This document shows, piece after piece, positions 1-10,109 of a DNA stretch of 64,000 nucleotides. Position 1 is the first letter of the stretch. Each line of letters begins with the position of its first letter. The translations under genes were made by a program, and so were the position numbers. The DNA comes from Halomonas getboli (GTDB taxonomy: Bacteria; Pseudomonadota; Gammaproteobacteria; Pseudomonadales; Halomonadaceae), in the NCBI RefSeq assembly GCF_023094245.1, contig NZ_JALMEW010000004.1, positions 186,001 through 250,000 on the forward strand, read 5' to 3'. The notes below the pieces were generated by a model that was not told the DNA's origin, did not search any database, and saw only the letters and a list, made by a program, of their open reading frames with translations.

Positions 1-2
1 GC

Positions 3-1028
3 ATGATAACCCGAAGCCCGATTCCTTTGCAGTGCCGGCCCGCCGAGCCCGCCCCCGGCGCCTGGCAGGCGCAGCTGGCCGGCGCGATTCGCGACCCGCA
101 CGAGCTCTGCCGCCGGCTCGGCCTCGCGCCCGACTGGTTGCCCGGCGCCGAGGCCGGCCATCGTCTGTTCGAGGTGCGCGTGCCGGAGGCCTATCTCGCC
201 CGCATCCGCCCCGGCGACCCGAGCGACCCGCTGCTGCGCCAGGTGCTGCCGCTCGGCGAGGAGGCCGAGGCCGCGCCCGGTTTCGTCGCCGACCCGCTCG
301 AGGAGGCCGGCCATACCCCGAAGCGCGGGCTGATCCACAAGTACGCCGGCCGGGTGCTGCTGATCGCGAGCCCCGCCTGCGCGGTGAACTGCCGCTACTG
401 CTTCCGACGCCACTTCCCGTATGAAGAGAACGCGCCCTCGCGGGCCCAGTGGGAGGAGACGCTAGCCTACCTGCGCGACGACGCCTCCATCCACGAGGCG
501 ATCCTCTCCGGCGGCGACCCGCTGGCGGCCAGCGACCGCCAGCTGGCCTGGCTGGTCGAGCGCCTGGAGGCCATCCCGCACCTCAGGCGGCTGCGGATTC
601 ACACCCGGCTGCCGGTGGTGATCCCCGACCGCATCGACGGCGCCCTGCTCGACTGGCTCGGCAGCACGCGGCTGCAGAGGGTCATGGTGCTGCATATCAA
701 CCATGCCCAAGAGATCGACGACGCCGTGGTCGAGGCCTGTCGGCGGCTGCAGGCCGCGGGCGTGACCTTGCTCAACCAGAGCGTGCTGCTGCGCGGGGTC
801 AACGACGATGTCGACACGCTGGCCGCGCTCTCTGAGCGGCTGTTCGAGGCCGGCATCCTGCCCTACTACCTGCACGTGCTGGACCCGGTCGCCGGCGCCG
901 CCCACTTCGATATCGACGACGACGCGGCCCGCGCGCTGGTCGCCGAGCTCAGGACGCGACTGCCCGGCTTCCTGATGCCGACCCTGGTGCGCGAGGTGCC
1001 GGGCGAGGCCAGCAAGACGCCGCTATAG
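3..1028 (+). CDS. epmB: EF-P beta-lysylation protein EpmB (lysine 2,3-aminomutase)
   Basis: A radical-SAM enzyme that converts L-lysine to beta-lysine, which EpmA then attaches to elongation factor P so that ribosomes pass polyproline stretches. At 341 residues it has the length of E. coli EpmB (342). The radical-SAM iron-sulfur cluster motif CxxxCxxC is at Cys126, Cys130 and Cys133, within CAVNCRYCFRRHFPY. It is followed by the SGGDPL motif and a C-terminal EVPGEASKTPL segment typical of the family. The ATG lies two bases inside the window, so its ribosome binding site cannot be checked. In relatives efp and epmB are usually divergent neighbours, and efp would lie just upstream of the window. 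Confidence 0.95.
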   Translation: MITRSPIPLQCRPAEPAPGAWQAQLAGAIRDPHELCRRLGLAPDWLPGAEAGHRLFEVRVPEAYLARIRPGDPSDPLLRQVLPLGEEAEAAPGFVADPLEEAGHTPKRGLIHKYAGRVLLIASPACAVNCRYCFRRHFPYEENAPSRAQWEETLAYLRDDASIHEAILSGGDPLAASDRQLAWLVERLEAIPHLRRLRIHTRLPVVIPDRIDGALLDWLGSTRLQRVMVLHINHAQEIDDAVVEACRRLQAAGVTLLNQSVLLRGVNDDVDTLAALSERLFEAGILPYYLHVLDPVAGAAHFDIDDDAARALVAELRTRLPGFLMPTLVREVPGEASKTPL

Positions 1029-1053
1029 GCGGCACGGAAACGGGAGGCGGCAC

Positions 1054-1116
1054 GGGGTCAGACCCTTAAGCCCCCTTAGGGATTTTGTCCCTAAGGGGGC
1101 TTAAGGGTCTGACCCC
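1054..1116. repeat. Perfect 29-bp inverted repeat (REP/MITE-like palindrome)
   Basis: Two arms of 29 bases (1054-1082 and 1088-1116) are exact reverse complements around a TTTTG loop. The outer ends read GGGGTCAGACCC and GGGTCTGACCCC. The palindrome lies between epmB and leuA, just ahead of a separate terminator. Its perfection suggests a recent insertion or selection for structure. Palindromes with this type of end resemble the REP elements mobilised by RAYT transposases. That link is an inference, since no transposase is in the window. Confidence 0.8.
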
Positions 1117-1141
1117 ACAGCGGGCTTCCACAGCAGGCTTA

Positions 1142-1177
1142 AAGAAAACCCGAAGGCCTGGGCCTTCGGGTTTTCTT
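1142..1177. terminator. Bidirectional terminator between epmB and leuA
   Basis: Perfect 17-bp arms (1142-1158 and 1161-1177) with a GGCC-CCGAAGG core are flanked by AAGAAAA and TTTTCTT. A T-rich run therefore follows the stem on both strands. It sits 15 bases past the leuA stop and also lies downstream of epmB. Confidence 0.85.
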
Positions 1178-1192
1178 GTAGCTAGGCGCTGG

Positions 1193-2899
1193 TCAGGCCA
1201 GCGTTTCGGCGGTCACGTTGGCCGCCGGCTCCTCGGTGGAGTGCTTGCGGTTGATCGCGCTCAGCACGCCCTTGATCGAGGCGCTGGTGATGCTCTCGTC
1301 GGTGCCGACGCCAAACACCGCCTCACCGTTGACGCGCACCTCCACATAGGCGATCGCCTCGGCGTCGGCGCCCTGGCCGCGGGAGTGCTCATGGTAGTCG
1401 ATGATCTCGACGTCATGGCCCTCGCTGGCCAGCGCCTTGACGAAGGCCGCCAGCGGACCGTTGCCCTGGCCCTGGATGACGCGGCGCGCCCCCCCCTCCT
1501 CGACGGTGGCGTCGAGGGTCACGGTGGGGCTGTCCGGCTCGGAGGACATGCGATGGCTGATCAGGGCGAAGGGCTCGCGCTGCTCGAGGTACTCGTCGAC
1601 GAAGGCCTGGTAGATCATCTCGGAGGTGATCTCCTTGCCCAGCCGGTCGGCCACTTCCTGCACCACCTGGCTGAACTCGATCGACAGGCGGCGCGGCAGC
1701 TCGATGCCGTGCTCCTGCTCGAGGAGGTAGGAGACGCCGCCCTTGCCGGACTGGCTGTTGACGCGGATCACCGCCTCGTAGCTGCGGCCCACGTCGAGCG
1801 GGTCGATCGGCAGGTAGGGTACCGCCCAGACGGCATCCGGGTTCTCGCGGCGCTCGGCCATGCCCTTCTTGATGGCGTCCTGGTGGGAGCCGGAGAAGGC
1901 GGTGAACACCAGGTCGCCGACGTAGGGATGACGCGGGTGCACCGGCAGCTGGTTGCAGTACTCCACCTCGCGCATGATCGGCGTGATGTTGGAGAAGTCG
2001 AGGTTCGGATGCACGCCCTGGGTGTAGAGGTTCATGGCCAGGGTGACGAGATCGACGTTGCCGGTGCGTTCGCCGTTACCGAACAGGCAGCCCTCGACGC
2101 GGTCGGCGCCGGCCATCACCGTGAGTTCGGCGGCGGCCACGCCGGTGCCACGGTCGTTGTGCGGATGCACGCTGACGATCAGGTGATCGCGATGGGCGAC
2201 GTGGCGACAGAACCACTCCACCTGGTCGGCGTAGTTGTTCGGCGTGGCGCATTCCACGGTGGCCGGCAGGTTGACGATCATCGGCTTCTCGACGCTCGCC
2301 CCATAGGTCGCCTCGACGGCGTCGACGATCTCCACCGCGAAGTCCATCTCGGTGGTGGTGAACAGCTCCGGTGAGTACTGGAAGGTCCAGTTCGTTTCCG
2401 GCGCCGCCGCCATGTGCTCGCGGATGCGGGTGGTGGCGTCGACCGCGATCTGGATGCACTCGGGCTTGCTGACGTTGAACACCACGCGGCGGAACACCGG
2501 ATCGGTGGCGTTGTAGACGTGAACGATGGCGTTCTTGGCGCCCTTGAGCGCCTCGAAGGTGCGGTCGATCAGATGCGGGCGCGCCTGGGTCAGCACCTGG
2601 ATGGTGACGTCGTCCGGCACCTTGTCGTCTTCGATCAGCGAGCGCACGAAGTCGAAATCGGTCTGCGAAGCAGAAGGGAAGCCAACCTCGATCTGCTTGA
2701 AACCGATCTTCACCAGCAGGTCGAAGAAGCGCTGCTTGCGCTCCTGGTCCATGGGATCGATCAGCGCCTGGTTGCCGTCGCGCAGGTCGACGGCGCACCA
2801 CTGGGGCGGCGTCTCGATGCGCTTGCTCGGCCACTGGCGGTCGGGCAGGTCGACGGCCACGAAGGGGCGGTACTTGGTGGAGGGGTTATCGAGCATCAT
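1193..2899 (-). CDS. leuA: 2-isopropylmalate synthase
   Basis: Condenses acetyl-CoA with 2-oxoisovalerate in the first committed step of leucine biosynthesis. The protein is 568 residues, the longer LeuA form of about 560 residues rather than the roughly 520-residue enterobacterial form. Visible motifs are [13 protein letters not shown] near residue 35 at the start of the TIM barrel, [11 protein letters not shown] near 240 with metal-binding histidines, and a C-terminal regulatory domain from about residue 430 that should bind leucine. Two tandem ATGs open the gene, with GGGAGAA upstream. It stands alone, without leuBCD. A leader peptide and attenuator hairpin lie upstream, so control by leucyl-tRNA supply is likely. 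Confidence 0.96.
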   Translation of the reverse strand: MMLDNPSTKYRPFVAVDLPDRQWPSKRIETPPQWCAVDLRDGNQALIDPMDQERKQRFFDLLVKIGFKQIEVGFPSASQTDFDFVRSLIEDDKVPDDVTIQVLTQARPHLIDRTFEALKGAKNAIVHVYNATDPVFRRVVFNVSKPECIQIAVDATTRIREHMAAAPETNWTFQYSPELFTTTEMDFAVEIVDAVEATYGASVEKPMIVNLPATVECATPNNYADQVEWFCRHVAHRDHLIVSVHPHNDRGTGVAAAELTVMAGADRVEGCLFGNGERTGNVDLVTLAMNLYTQGVHPNLDFSNITPIMREVEYCNQLPVHPRHPYVGDLVFTAFSGSHQDAIKKGMAERRENPDAVWAVPYLPIDPLDVGRSYEAVIRVNSQSGKGGVSYLLEQEHGIELPRRLSIEFSQVVQEVADRLGKEITSEMIYQAFVDEYLEQREPFALISHRMSSEPDSPTVTLDATVEEGGARRVIQGQGNGPLAAFVKALASEGHDVEIIDYHEHSRGQGADAEAIAYVEVRVNGEAVFGVGTDESITSASIKGVLSAINRKHSTEEPAANVTAETLA

Positions 2900-2939
2900 G
2901 GCGGCGTTCTCCCGGGCGGTTTATTGGAGTCAGAAACGG

Positions 2940-2975
2940 CGACGCCCCGTCTGCCGGTGGGCAGACGGGGCGTCG
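2940..2975 (-). terminator. leuA attenuator hairpin
   Basis: Perfect 16-bp arms (2940-2955 and 2960-2975) around a 4-base loop form a very GC-rich stem about 40 bases upstream of the leuA start. On the leuA strand the stem is followed by CCGTTTCT, a short and weak T run. Its position between a Leu-rich leader peptide and leuA is that of a transcription attenuator. Confidence 0.7.
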
Positions 2976-3140
2976 TCGCAGTGTTCAGCGCGGCTCGTCA
3001 CGACTCCGCAGACCGGTCGTACGGCGCGAGAGACACGAGGAGCGAAAATGTTCATGGAGATAACGGTAGCGGTGCGGGACATGTGACAACCTCGAATTCG
3101 ACCTGGACATGGGCGATGCAAACGGCATCGCCCGGCGCGC

Positions 3141-3191
3141 TCAGCGGCGGGCTAGTAGTCGTAGGTCGAGAACGAGGTTGTGCGATGTCAT
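3141..3191 (-). CDS. leuA leader peptide, Leu-rich (LeuL-like)
   Basis: A 16-residue peptide, MTSHNLVLDLRLLARR, whose five leucines are encoded CTC, CTC, CTA, CTA, CTA. The clustered rare CTA codons are the usual sign of a leucine attenuation leader, because ribosome stalling there senses charged leucyl-tRNA. It begins about 290 bases upstream of leuA on the same strand and is followed by the terminator-type hairpin at 2940-2975. An AGAGGG ribosome binding site lies 7 bases before this ATG. An in-frame ATG six bases further upstream is too close to that site. The codons and hairpin are seen directly; the attenuation mechanism is inferred from E. coli leuL. Confidence 0.75.
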   Translation of the reverse strand: MTSHNLVLDLRLLARR

Positions 3192-3256
3192 GTTCATGCC
3201 CTCTAGAAAATCAGCCTGGCGGCGGCTTGTCAACTCTCGCCGGCCGACGGGGGCAT

Positions 3257-3514
3257 TCAGGTCGTCGCGTCGGCCGTCCCGAGGAGGACCAGCAGGTCGC
3301 GTGCATGCTCGGCGGCCTCCTGGCCAATGGCGGTGAGATAGCCACCATCGGCCTGGGTCACCAGGCCCTTGCGATGCAGACGTCGAGTGGCCTCGATCAT
3401 GGCCGGCTCGGCGCTCGAGTGCACCTTGATGCCCTCCTGATGGTTGATCGGATTGAACAGGCCGAGCACCTTGAGTTCGTCGAGCAGTTCCGGAGTGAAG
3501 CTGGGCTGTGGCAT
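3257..3514 (-). CDS. Small conserved TIGR02647-type protein
   Basis: An 85-residue protein beginning MPQPSFTPELLDEL, with an AAGGAAAG ribosome binding site. It contains LKVLGLFNP and a helix-turn-helix-like stretch around residues 38-58 (MIEATRRLHRKGLVTQADGG). It resembles a short family known mainly from pseudomonads and relatives (TIGR02647), which has no assigned biochemical role. The basic middle and a LxxKGLVT turn followed by GGYLT are reminiscent of a small winged-helix fold, but DNA binding is only a guess. It lies between serB and the leuA leader on the same strand. Confidence 0.75.
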   Translation of the reverse strand: MPQPSFTPELLDELKVLGLFNPINHQEGIKVHSSAEPAMIEATRRLHRKGLVTQADGGYLTAIGQEAAEHARDLLVLLGTADATT

Positions 3515-3591
3515 GGCACTTTCCTTGGTGTTGTTGTGTGCGTCTTCCGACGCTACCGCGACCGGGCCGACGACGCCAGCGCAAAAAACCC

Positions 3592-4815
3592 TCAGCGCTC
3601 CTCGAGATCGCCTTGGCGATAGCCGATCAGGTACAGCACCGCATCCAGCCCCAGGGTCGAGAGCGAGTGCCGGGCCTGCTGGCGCACCAGCGGCTTGGCG
3701 CGGAAGGCGATGCCGAGGCCGGCGGCGGCCAGCATCTTCAGGTCGTTGGCGCCGTCGCCCACGGCGATGGTCTGCTCCATGGAGAGCCCTTCGCGCTCGG
3801 CGATCTGGCACAGAAGCTCGGCCTTGCGGTCGGCGTCGACGATCGGCTCGCGCACCTCGCCGGTCACCTTGCCGTTCTCGATCACCAGCTCGTTGGCATG
3901 AACCTCGTCGAAACCGAGCCGATCCTTCAGGTAGTGGGCGAAGTAGGTGAAGCCGCCGGAGAGGATCGCGGTGCGATAGCCGAGCCGCTTGAGCTGGCTC
4001 ATCAGCCGCTCCAGGCCGTCCATCAGCGGCAGCTCCTCGGCGATCTCGGCCAGCACCGACTCGTCGAGGCCCTTGAGCTTCGACATGCGCTCGCGGAAGC
4101 TCTGCTGGAAGTCCAGCTCGCCGCGCATGGCCCGCTCGGTGACCTCGGCCACCTCGTCGTAGACGCCGTGACGACGCGCCAGCTCGTCGATCACCTCCGC
4201 CTGGATCAGGGTCGAGTCCATGTCGAAGCACACCAGCCGGCGGTGGCGACGCCAGATGGAATCCTCCTGCAGGGCGATGTCGACGCCGTGGGCGGCGCCC
4301 AGCGCCAGCGCCTTCTCGCGCAGGGCCTCGAGGTCGACGTTGTCGCCGCGCAGCCAGCACTCGACGCAGGCGCCCTGGATGGCGTCGTGCTCGCCGGGCA
4401 CGCCGCCATCCAGCGGCTCGCGGCCGGAGAGCCGGTGGATCAGCTCCACGGTCAGGCCCTGCTCGGCAGTCAGCGCGCCGACCTCGGCCAGGATGCCGGC
4501 CGGAAGATGCGGCGCCAGCAGGGTAAGGATCAGCCGCGGCTGGCTGGCCTGCACGCTCCAGCGGTGATAGTCCTCGGCGCCGATCTGGATCGCCTGGACA
4601 TCGAGCCCCAGCCGATCGCCGGCGGCGGACAGCGCGCCTTCCAGGTCGCTGTCGTGGTCGAGCCCCACCAGGGCCTCCAGCGACACGATGCCGAAGGTCA
4701 CGCTCTGGTTGATGTCCAGCAGTCGCGCGCCGCTCTGGGCCAGGGCACGGCCCAGGCCGGCCAGCTGACCGGGCTGGGCGGCGCCGGTGGCACGGATCAA
4801 TAGTCGTCTCGTCAT
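3592..4815 (-). CDS. serB: Phosphoserine phosphatase
   Basis: A HAD-family phosphatase that catalyses the last step of serine biosynthesis. At 407 residues it has the long SerB form, with an N-terminal ACT-like regulatory region (about residues 1-180) ahead of the catalytic domain. The catalytic motif is FDMDSTLIQAE, with nucleophile Asp198 and acid/base Asp200. It is followed by the SGGF motif (about 305), a conserved Lys, and GDGANDLKM near 350. The start ATG is placed 40 bases from a heptad-repeat tract that separates it from parC. Confidence 0.95.
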   Translation of the reverse strand: MTRRLLIRATGAAQPGQLAGLGRALAQSGARLLDINQSVTFGIVSLEALVGLDHDSDLEGALSAAGDRLGLDVQAIQIGAEDYHRWSVQASQPRLILTLLAPHLPAGILAEVGALTAEQGLTVELIHRLSGREPLDGGVPGEHDAIQGACVECWLRGDNVDLEALREKALALGAAHGVDIALQEDSIWRRHRRLVCFDMDSTLIQAEVIDELARRHGVYDEVAEVTERAMRGELDFQQSFRERMSKLKGLDESVLAEIAEELPLMDGLERLMSQLKRLGYRTAILSGGFTYFAHYLKDRLGFDEVHANELVIENGKVTGEVREPIVDADRKAELLCQIAEREGLSMEQTIAVGDGANDLKMLAAAGLGIAFRAKPLVRQQARHSLSTLGLDAVLYLIGYRQGDLEER

Positions 4816-4829
4816 TGCAACCCCGATAG

Positions 4830-4923
4830 CTAGAAGCTCAACGCTTGAAGCCGGAAGTATGCCGGTTTCCAGCGCCGAGCCGGGTTTTCTTCACGCTTCA
4901 AGCTTCCGGCTTCAAGCTTTCCA
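4830..4923. repeat. Heptad-repeat tract pair, parC/serB gap
   Basis: The left arm (4830-4857) is four seven-base units: CTAGAAG, CTCAACG, CTTGAAG, CCGGAAG. The right arm (4889-4923) is five units in the opposite orientation: CTTCACG, CTTCAAG, CTTCCGG, CTTCAAG, CTTTCCA. The two arms can pair into an imperfect stem around a 31-base centre. The parC stop codon (4898-4900) lies within the second unit of the right arm. Confidence 0.85.
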
Positions 4924-7159
4924 GGCGGTCGACCTTCTGCAGGCCACGGGGCAGCTTGCTGCCGCGCCGGCCGCGTTCGCCTCGATAGTAGTCGAGATCG
5001 TCGGCCTTGAGCGTCAGCTTGCGCTTGCCGGCGTGCACGATCAGCGCGTCGCCGGGCGCCAGCAGCGTCAGGTCGCGCAGGAACTCCTCCCGCCGCGCGG
5101 CCCGGCCGCCGGGGATATCGAGCATCTTGTTGCCCTTGCCCTTGGCCATCTCCGGCAGCTGGTCGAGCGGGAACACCAGCAGCCGACCCTCGTTGGAGAC
5201 CGCCGCCACGCTGATGCCCTCGCCTTCCGGCACCGCCCGCGGCGCGACCACGTTGCAGCCCTGGGGCACGCTGAGCACCGCCTTGCCGGCCTTGTTCTTG
5301 GCGACCAGCCCTTCGAGGCGGGCGACGAAGCCGTAGCCGCCGTCGGTGGCCAGCAGATAGCGGGTGGTCGGCGGCGCCAGCAGCACCCCGGCCATGTGGG
5401 CGCCGGCGGCTACGTTGACGCGCCCGGTGACCGGCTCGCCCTGGCTGCGCGCGCTGGGCAGGTTGTGGGCGGTCAGCGTATAGGCGCGGCCGGTGTCGTC
5501 GAGCAGCACCAGCGGCTGGTTGGTCTTGCCGCGGGCGGCGAGATGGAAGCGGTCGCCGGCCTTGTAGGAGAGCCCTTCGGGGTCGATCTCGTGGCCCTTG
5601 GCGGCGCGGATCCAGCCTTTCTCGGAGAGCACCACCGTGATGGGGTCGGCGCCGAGCAGCTCGACCTCGGACAGCGCCTTGGCCTCCTCGCGCTCGACCA
5701 GCGGCGAGCGGCGCTCGTCGCCGTAGTCGGTGGCGGCCTGGCGCAGCTCTTCCTCGATCAGGTCGGTCAGCGCGGCCTCGGAGCCGAGCAGCTCCTCCAG
5801 GCGGGCACGCTCGGCCTCGAGGTCGTCCTGCTCGCCGCGGATCTTCATCTCCTCGAGCTTGGCCAGGTGACGCAGGCGCAGCTCGAGGATCGCCTCGGCC
5901 TGACGCTCGCTGAGCCCGAAGGCCTCGATCAGCGCGGCCTTGGGCTCGTCCTCCTCGCGGATGATGCGGATCACCTCGTCGATGTTGAGGTAGGCCGTGA
6001 GCAGGCCCTCGAGGATGTGCAGGCGATCCTGGACCTTGCCCAGCCGATGCTCGAGGCGACGACGCACGGTGCTGCGGCGGAAGCGCAGCCACTCGCCGAG
6101 CAGGTCGGGCAGCGGCATGACCCGCGGCCGGCCATCGAGGCCGATCGCGTTCATGTTGACGCGCACGTTCTTCTCAAGGTCGGTGGTGGCGAACAGGTGC
6201 GCCATCAGCGCCTCGATGTCGACCCGGTTGGAACGCGGCTCGATGACCAGCCGGGTGGGCTCCTCGTGGGTCGACTCGTCGCGCAGGTCGGCCACCATGG
6301 GCAGCTTCTTGGCCTGCATCTGGGCGGCGATCTGCTCGAGCACCTTGGCGCCGCTGACCTGGTAGGGCAGCGCGGAGATCACCACGCTGCCCTCCTCCAG
6401 GCCGTAGCGGGCACGCATCTTCACCGAGCCGCGGCCGCTCTCGTAGATCTTGCGCAGCTCGCGGTGCGGGGTGATGACCTCGGCGGCGGTGGGGAAATCC
6501 GGCCCCGGCAGGCGCTCCATCAGGTCGACGGTGGTGGCCTCGGGATGGCGCAGCAGGTGGCAGGTGGCCTCGACCACCTCGCCCACATTGTGCGGCGGGA
6601 TGTCGGTGGCCATGCCCACGGCGATGCCGGTGCCGCCGTTGAGCAGCACGTGGGGCAGCCGCGAGGGCAGCACCACCGGCTCCTGCATGGTGCCGTCGAA
6701 GTTGGCGGTCCAGTCCACGGTGCCCTGGCCAAGCTCGCTGAGCAGGGTCTCGCTGAACTTGGACAGCCGCGCCTCGGTGTAGCGCATGGCGGCGAAGGAC
6801 TTGGGATCGTCGGGGCTGCCCCAGTTGCCCTGGCCGTCCACCAGCGGATAGCGATAGCTGAAGGGCTGCGCCATCAGCACCATCGCCTCGTAGCAGGCGC
6901 TGTCGCCGTGGGGGTGGAACTTGCCGAGCACGTCGCCGACGGTACGCGCCGATTTCTTGTACTTGGCGCTGGCGTTCAGCGCCAGCTCGCGCATGGCGTA
7001 GACGATGCGCCGCTGGACCGGCTTCATGCCGTCGCCGATGTGCGGCAACGCCCGGTCGAGGATGACGTACATCGAGTAGTCGAGGTACGCCTTCTCGGTG
7101 TACTCGCGGAGGGACAGGCGCTCGACGTCGCCCTCCGCCACCTGGATATCCATGGTCAT
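4898..7159 (-). CDS. parC: DNA topoisomerase IV subunit A
   Basis: The breakage-reunion subunit of topoisomerase IV, which decatenates daughter chromosomes; 753 residues, as in E. coli. The active-site tyrosine is Tyr127 in AAMRYTEA. The quinolone-resistance region carries Ser87 and Glu91 (GDSACYEA), the sensitive-type residues matching E. coli Ser80 and Glu84. The C-terminal half carries the degenerate beta-pinwheel blades. The last seven residues (ESLKPEA) and the stop codon are encoded inside a heptad-repeat tract, so the tail is probably lineage-specific. The ATG at 7159 and a second in-frame ATG six bases on are both possible starts, and neither has a strong ribosome binding site. It lies 144 bases downstream of parE. 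Confidence 0.97.
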   Translation of the reverse strand: MTMDIQVAEGDVERLSLREYTEKAYLDYSMYVILDRALPHIGDGMKPVQRRIVYAMRELALNASAKYKKSARTVGDVLGKFHPHGDSACYEAMVLMAQPFSYRYPLVDGQGNWGSPDDPKSFAAMRYTEARLSKFSETLLSELGQGTVDWTANFDGTMQEPVVLPSRLPHVLLNGGTGIAVGMATDIPPHNVGEVVEATCHLLRHPEATTVDLMERLPGPDFPTAAEVITPHRELRKIYESGRGSVKMRARYGLEEGSVVISALPYQVSGAKVLEQIAAQMQAKKLPMVADLRDESTHEEPTRLVIEPRSNRVDIEALMAHLFATTDLEKNVRVNMNAIGLDGRPRVMPLPDLLGEWLRFRRSTVRRRLEHRLGKVQDRLHILEGLLTAYLNIDEVIRIIREEDEPKAALIEAFGLSERQAEAILELRLRHLAKLEEMKIRGEQDDLEAERARLEELLGSEAALTDLIEEELRQAATDYGDERRSPLVEREEAKALSEVELLGADPITVVLSEKGWIRAAKGHEIDPEGLSYKAGDRFHLAARGKTNQPLVLLDDTGRAYTLTAHNLPSARSQGEPVTGRVNVAAGAHMAGVLLAPPTTRYLLATDGGYGFVARLEGLVAKNKAGKAVLSVPQGCNVVAPRAVPEGEGISVAAVSNEGRLLVFPLDQLPEMAKGKGNKMLDIPGGRAARREEFLRDLTLLAPGDALIVHAGKRKLTLKADDLDYYRGERGRRGSKLPRGLQKVDRLESLKPEA

Positions 7160-7221
7160 GGGTTCGGGGCCCTATCTGCCATCATGGAAACTTCGCGGGC
7201 CGTGCCCGCACGATACGTTCT

Positions 7222-9199
<1,978 letters not shown>

Positions 9200-9223
9200 C
9201 TATGCATGTTCGAATCCGCGCGC

Positions 9224-9850
9224 TCAGCCGCGGGGCGCCACCCGCCCGGCTTCCAGGGCATGGCCGCCCTGGGCGAAGATGGCCGGCAGGTAGTCGGCCA
9301 GCGTCGAGAAGCCGTGGTCGCCGCCGGGCTCGAGGATCGTCCGGGCGCCGCGATAGAGCGCGAAGGCGTCGCGGGCGTCCAGGGTCTCGTCGGCGGTGCC
9401 CAGCAGCAGCAGGTAGCGCGCCGGCGTGACCCGCTCGGGCGTCAGCGCCTCCAGCGCCCGCCGATGGGCGGCCTCCACCGTGAAGCGCTCACCGTGATAC
9501 GGGTTGACGAAGGCTTCGCCGATCCAGGCCTCGACCAGCCGCGCCGGGGCCACCGCCGGATTGATCAGCGCCGCCGGCAGGTCGTGGCGCTCGGCGAGCA
9601 CCGTGGCCAGAAAGCCGCCCATCGAGCTGCCCACCACCAGCGGCCGGCTGCCCAGCTCGGCGAGCCGGGCCTCGGCCGCTTCCAGGGCGCGGTCAGGGCG
9701 ATGCGGCAAATCCGGCGCGGCGCAGGGCAGGCCGACCGCCTCACAGGCCTCGCGCATCAGCGCCGCCTTGGGCGAGGCGGCGCCGCTGTTGAAGCCGTGC
9801 AGGTAGAGCACGCCGCTGGCCGGCACGCGCGGCAGAGCGGCGCTCAGCAT
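9224..9850 (-). CDS. yqiA: YqiA-type alpha/beta-hydrolase esterase
   Basis: A 208-residue member of the YqiA/YcfP (UPF0227) family of small serine esterases. VLYLHGFNS near residue 15 is the oxyanion-hole strand, and VVGSSMGGFLA near 72 is the nucleophile elbow with the catalytic serine. GGDHGFS near 177 supplies the histidine, and an aspartate lies near 150. In E. coli the same gene sits directly before parE, as here, though its natural substrate is not known. Start chosen at the ATG with GGGGTCGGGT just ahead. Confidence 0.9.
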   Translation of the reverse strand: MLSAALPRVPASGVLYLHGFNSGAASPKAALMREACEAVGLPCAAPDLPHRPDRALEAAEARLAELGSRPLVVGSSMGGFLATVLAERHDLPAALINPAVAPARLVEAWIGEAFVNPYHGERFTVEAAHRRALEALTPERVTPARYLLLLGTADETLDARDAFALYRGARTILEPGGDHGFSTLADYLPAIFAQGGHALEAGRVAPRG

Positions 9851-9903
9851 ACCCGACCCCCTGTATAAATGGCCAGCCGAATTCCCGGTAAAGCCAGGCC
9901 GTC

Positions 9904-10068
9904 GACAGGTCTACGAGAGGCGCTGTAAACCCTTCCCTGGGCGCTACTTTTGCCCTGCGGCGCTCTCGCATCCCGCTCCGCTTGCAGGTCCGGTGCTGGC
10001 CTTCCTTGGCCAGCCCGTTCGTCGGAATCCGCCTCACCCTTGGCAAAAACCCTCTCTTCGACCTGTCC
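9904..10068. repeat. 165-bp non-coding segment with imperfect terminal inverted repeats
   Basis: The ends (9904-9920 and 10051-10067) match as inverted repeats at 15 of 17 positions: GACAGGTCTACGAGAGG against the reverse complement GACAGGTCGAAGAGAGG. Inside lies a perfect 7-bp hairpin, GCTGGCC/GGCCAGC, at 9995-10014. No convincing reading frame or ribosome binding site was found. The segment fills most of the yqiA-pgi gap. It has the architecture of a miniature inverted-repeat element, but I see no clear target-site duplication. Confidence 0.5.
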
Positions 10069-10109
10069 CCGGCACTCCCCGGCCGGAACTGACACAGTAT
10101 TCAGCCGGC

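Noticed and set aside
2930..3121. A 63-codon open frame in the leuA leader
   Set aside because: It overlaps the attenuator hairpin, has no leucine cluster and no family match; the Leu-rich 16-codon peptide upstream is the better leader.
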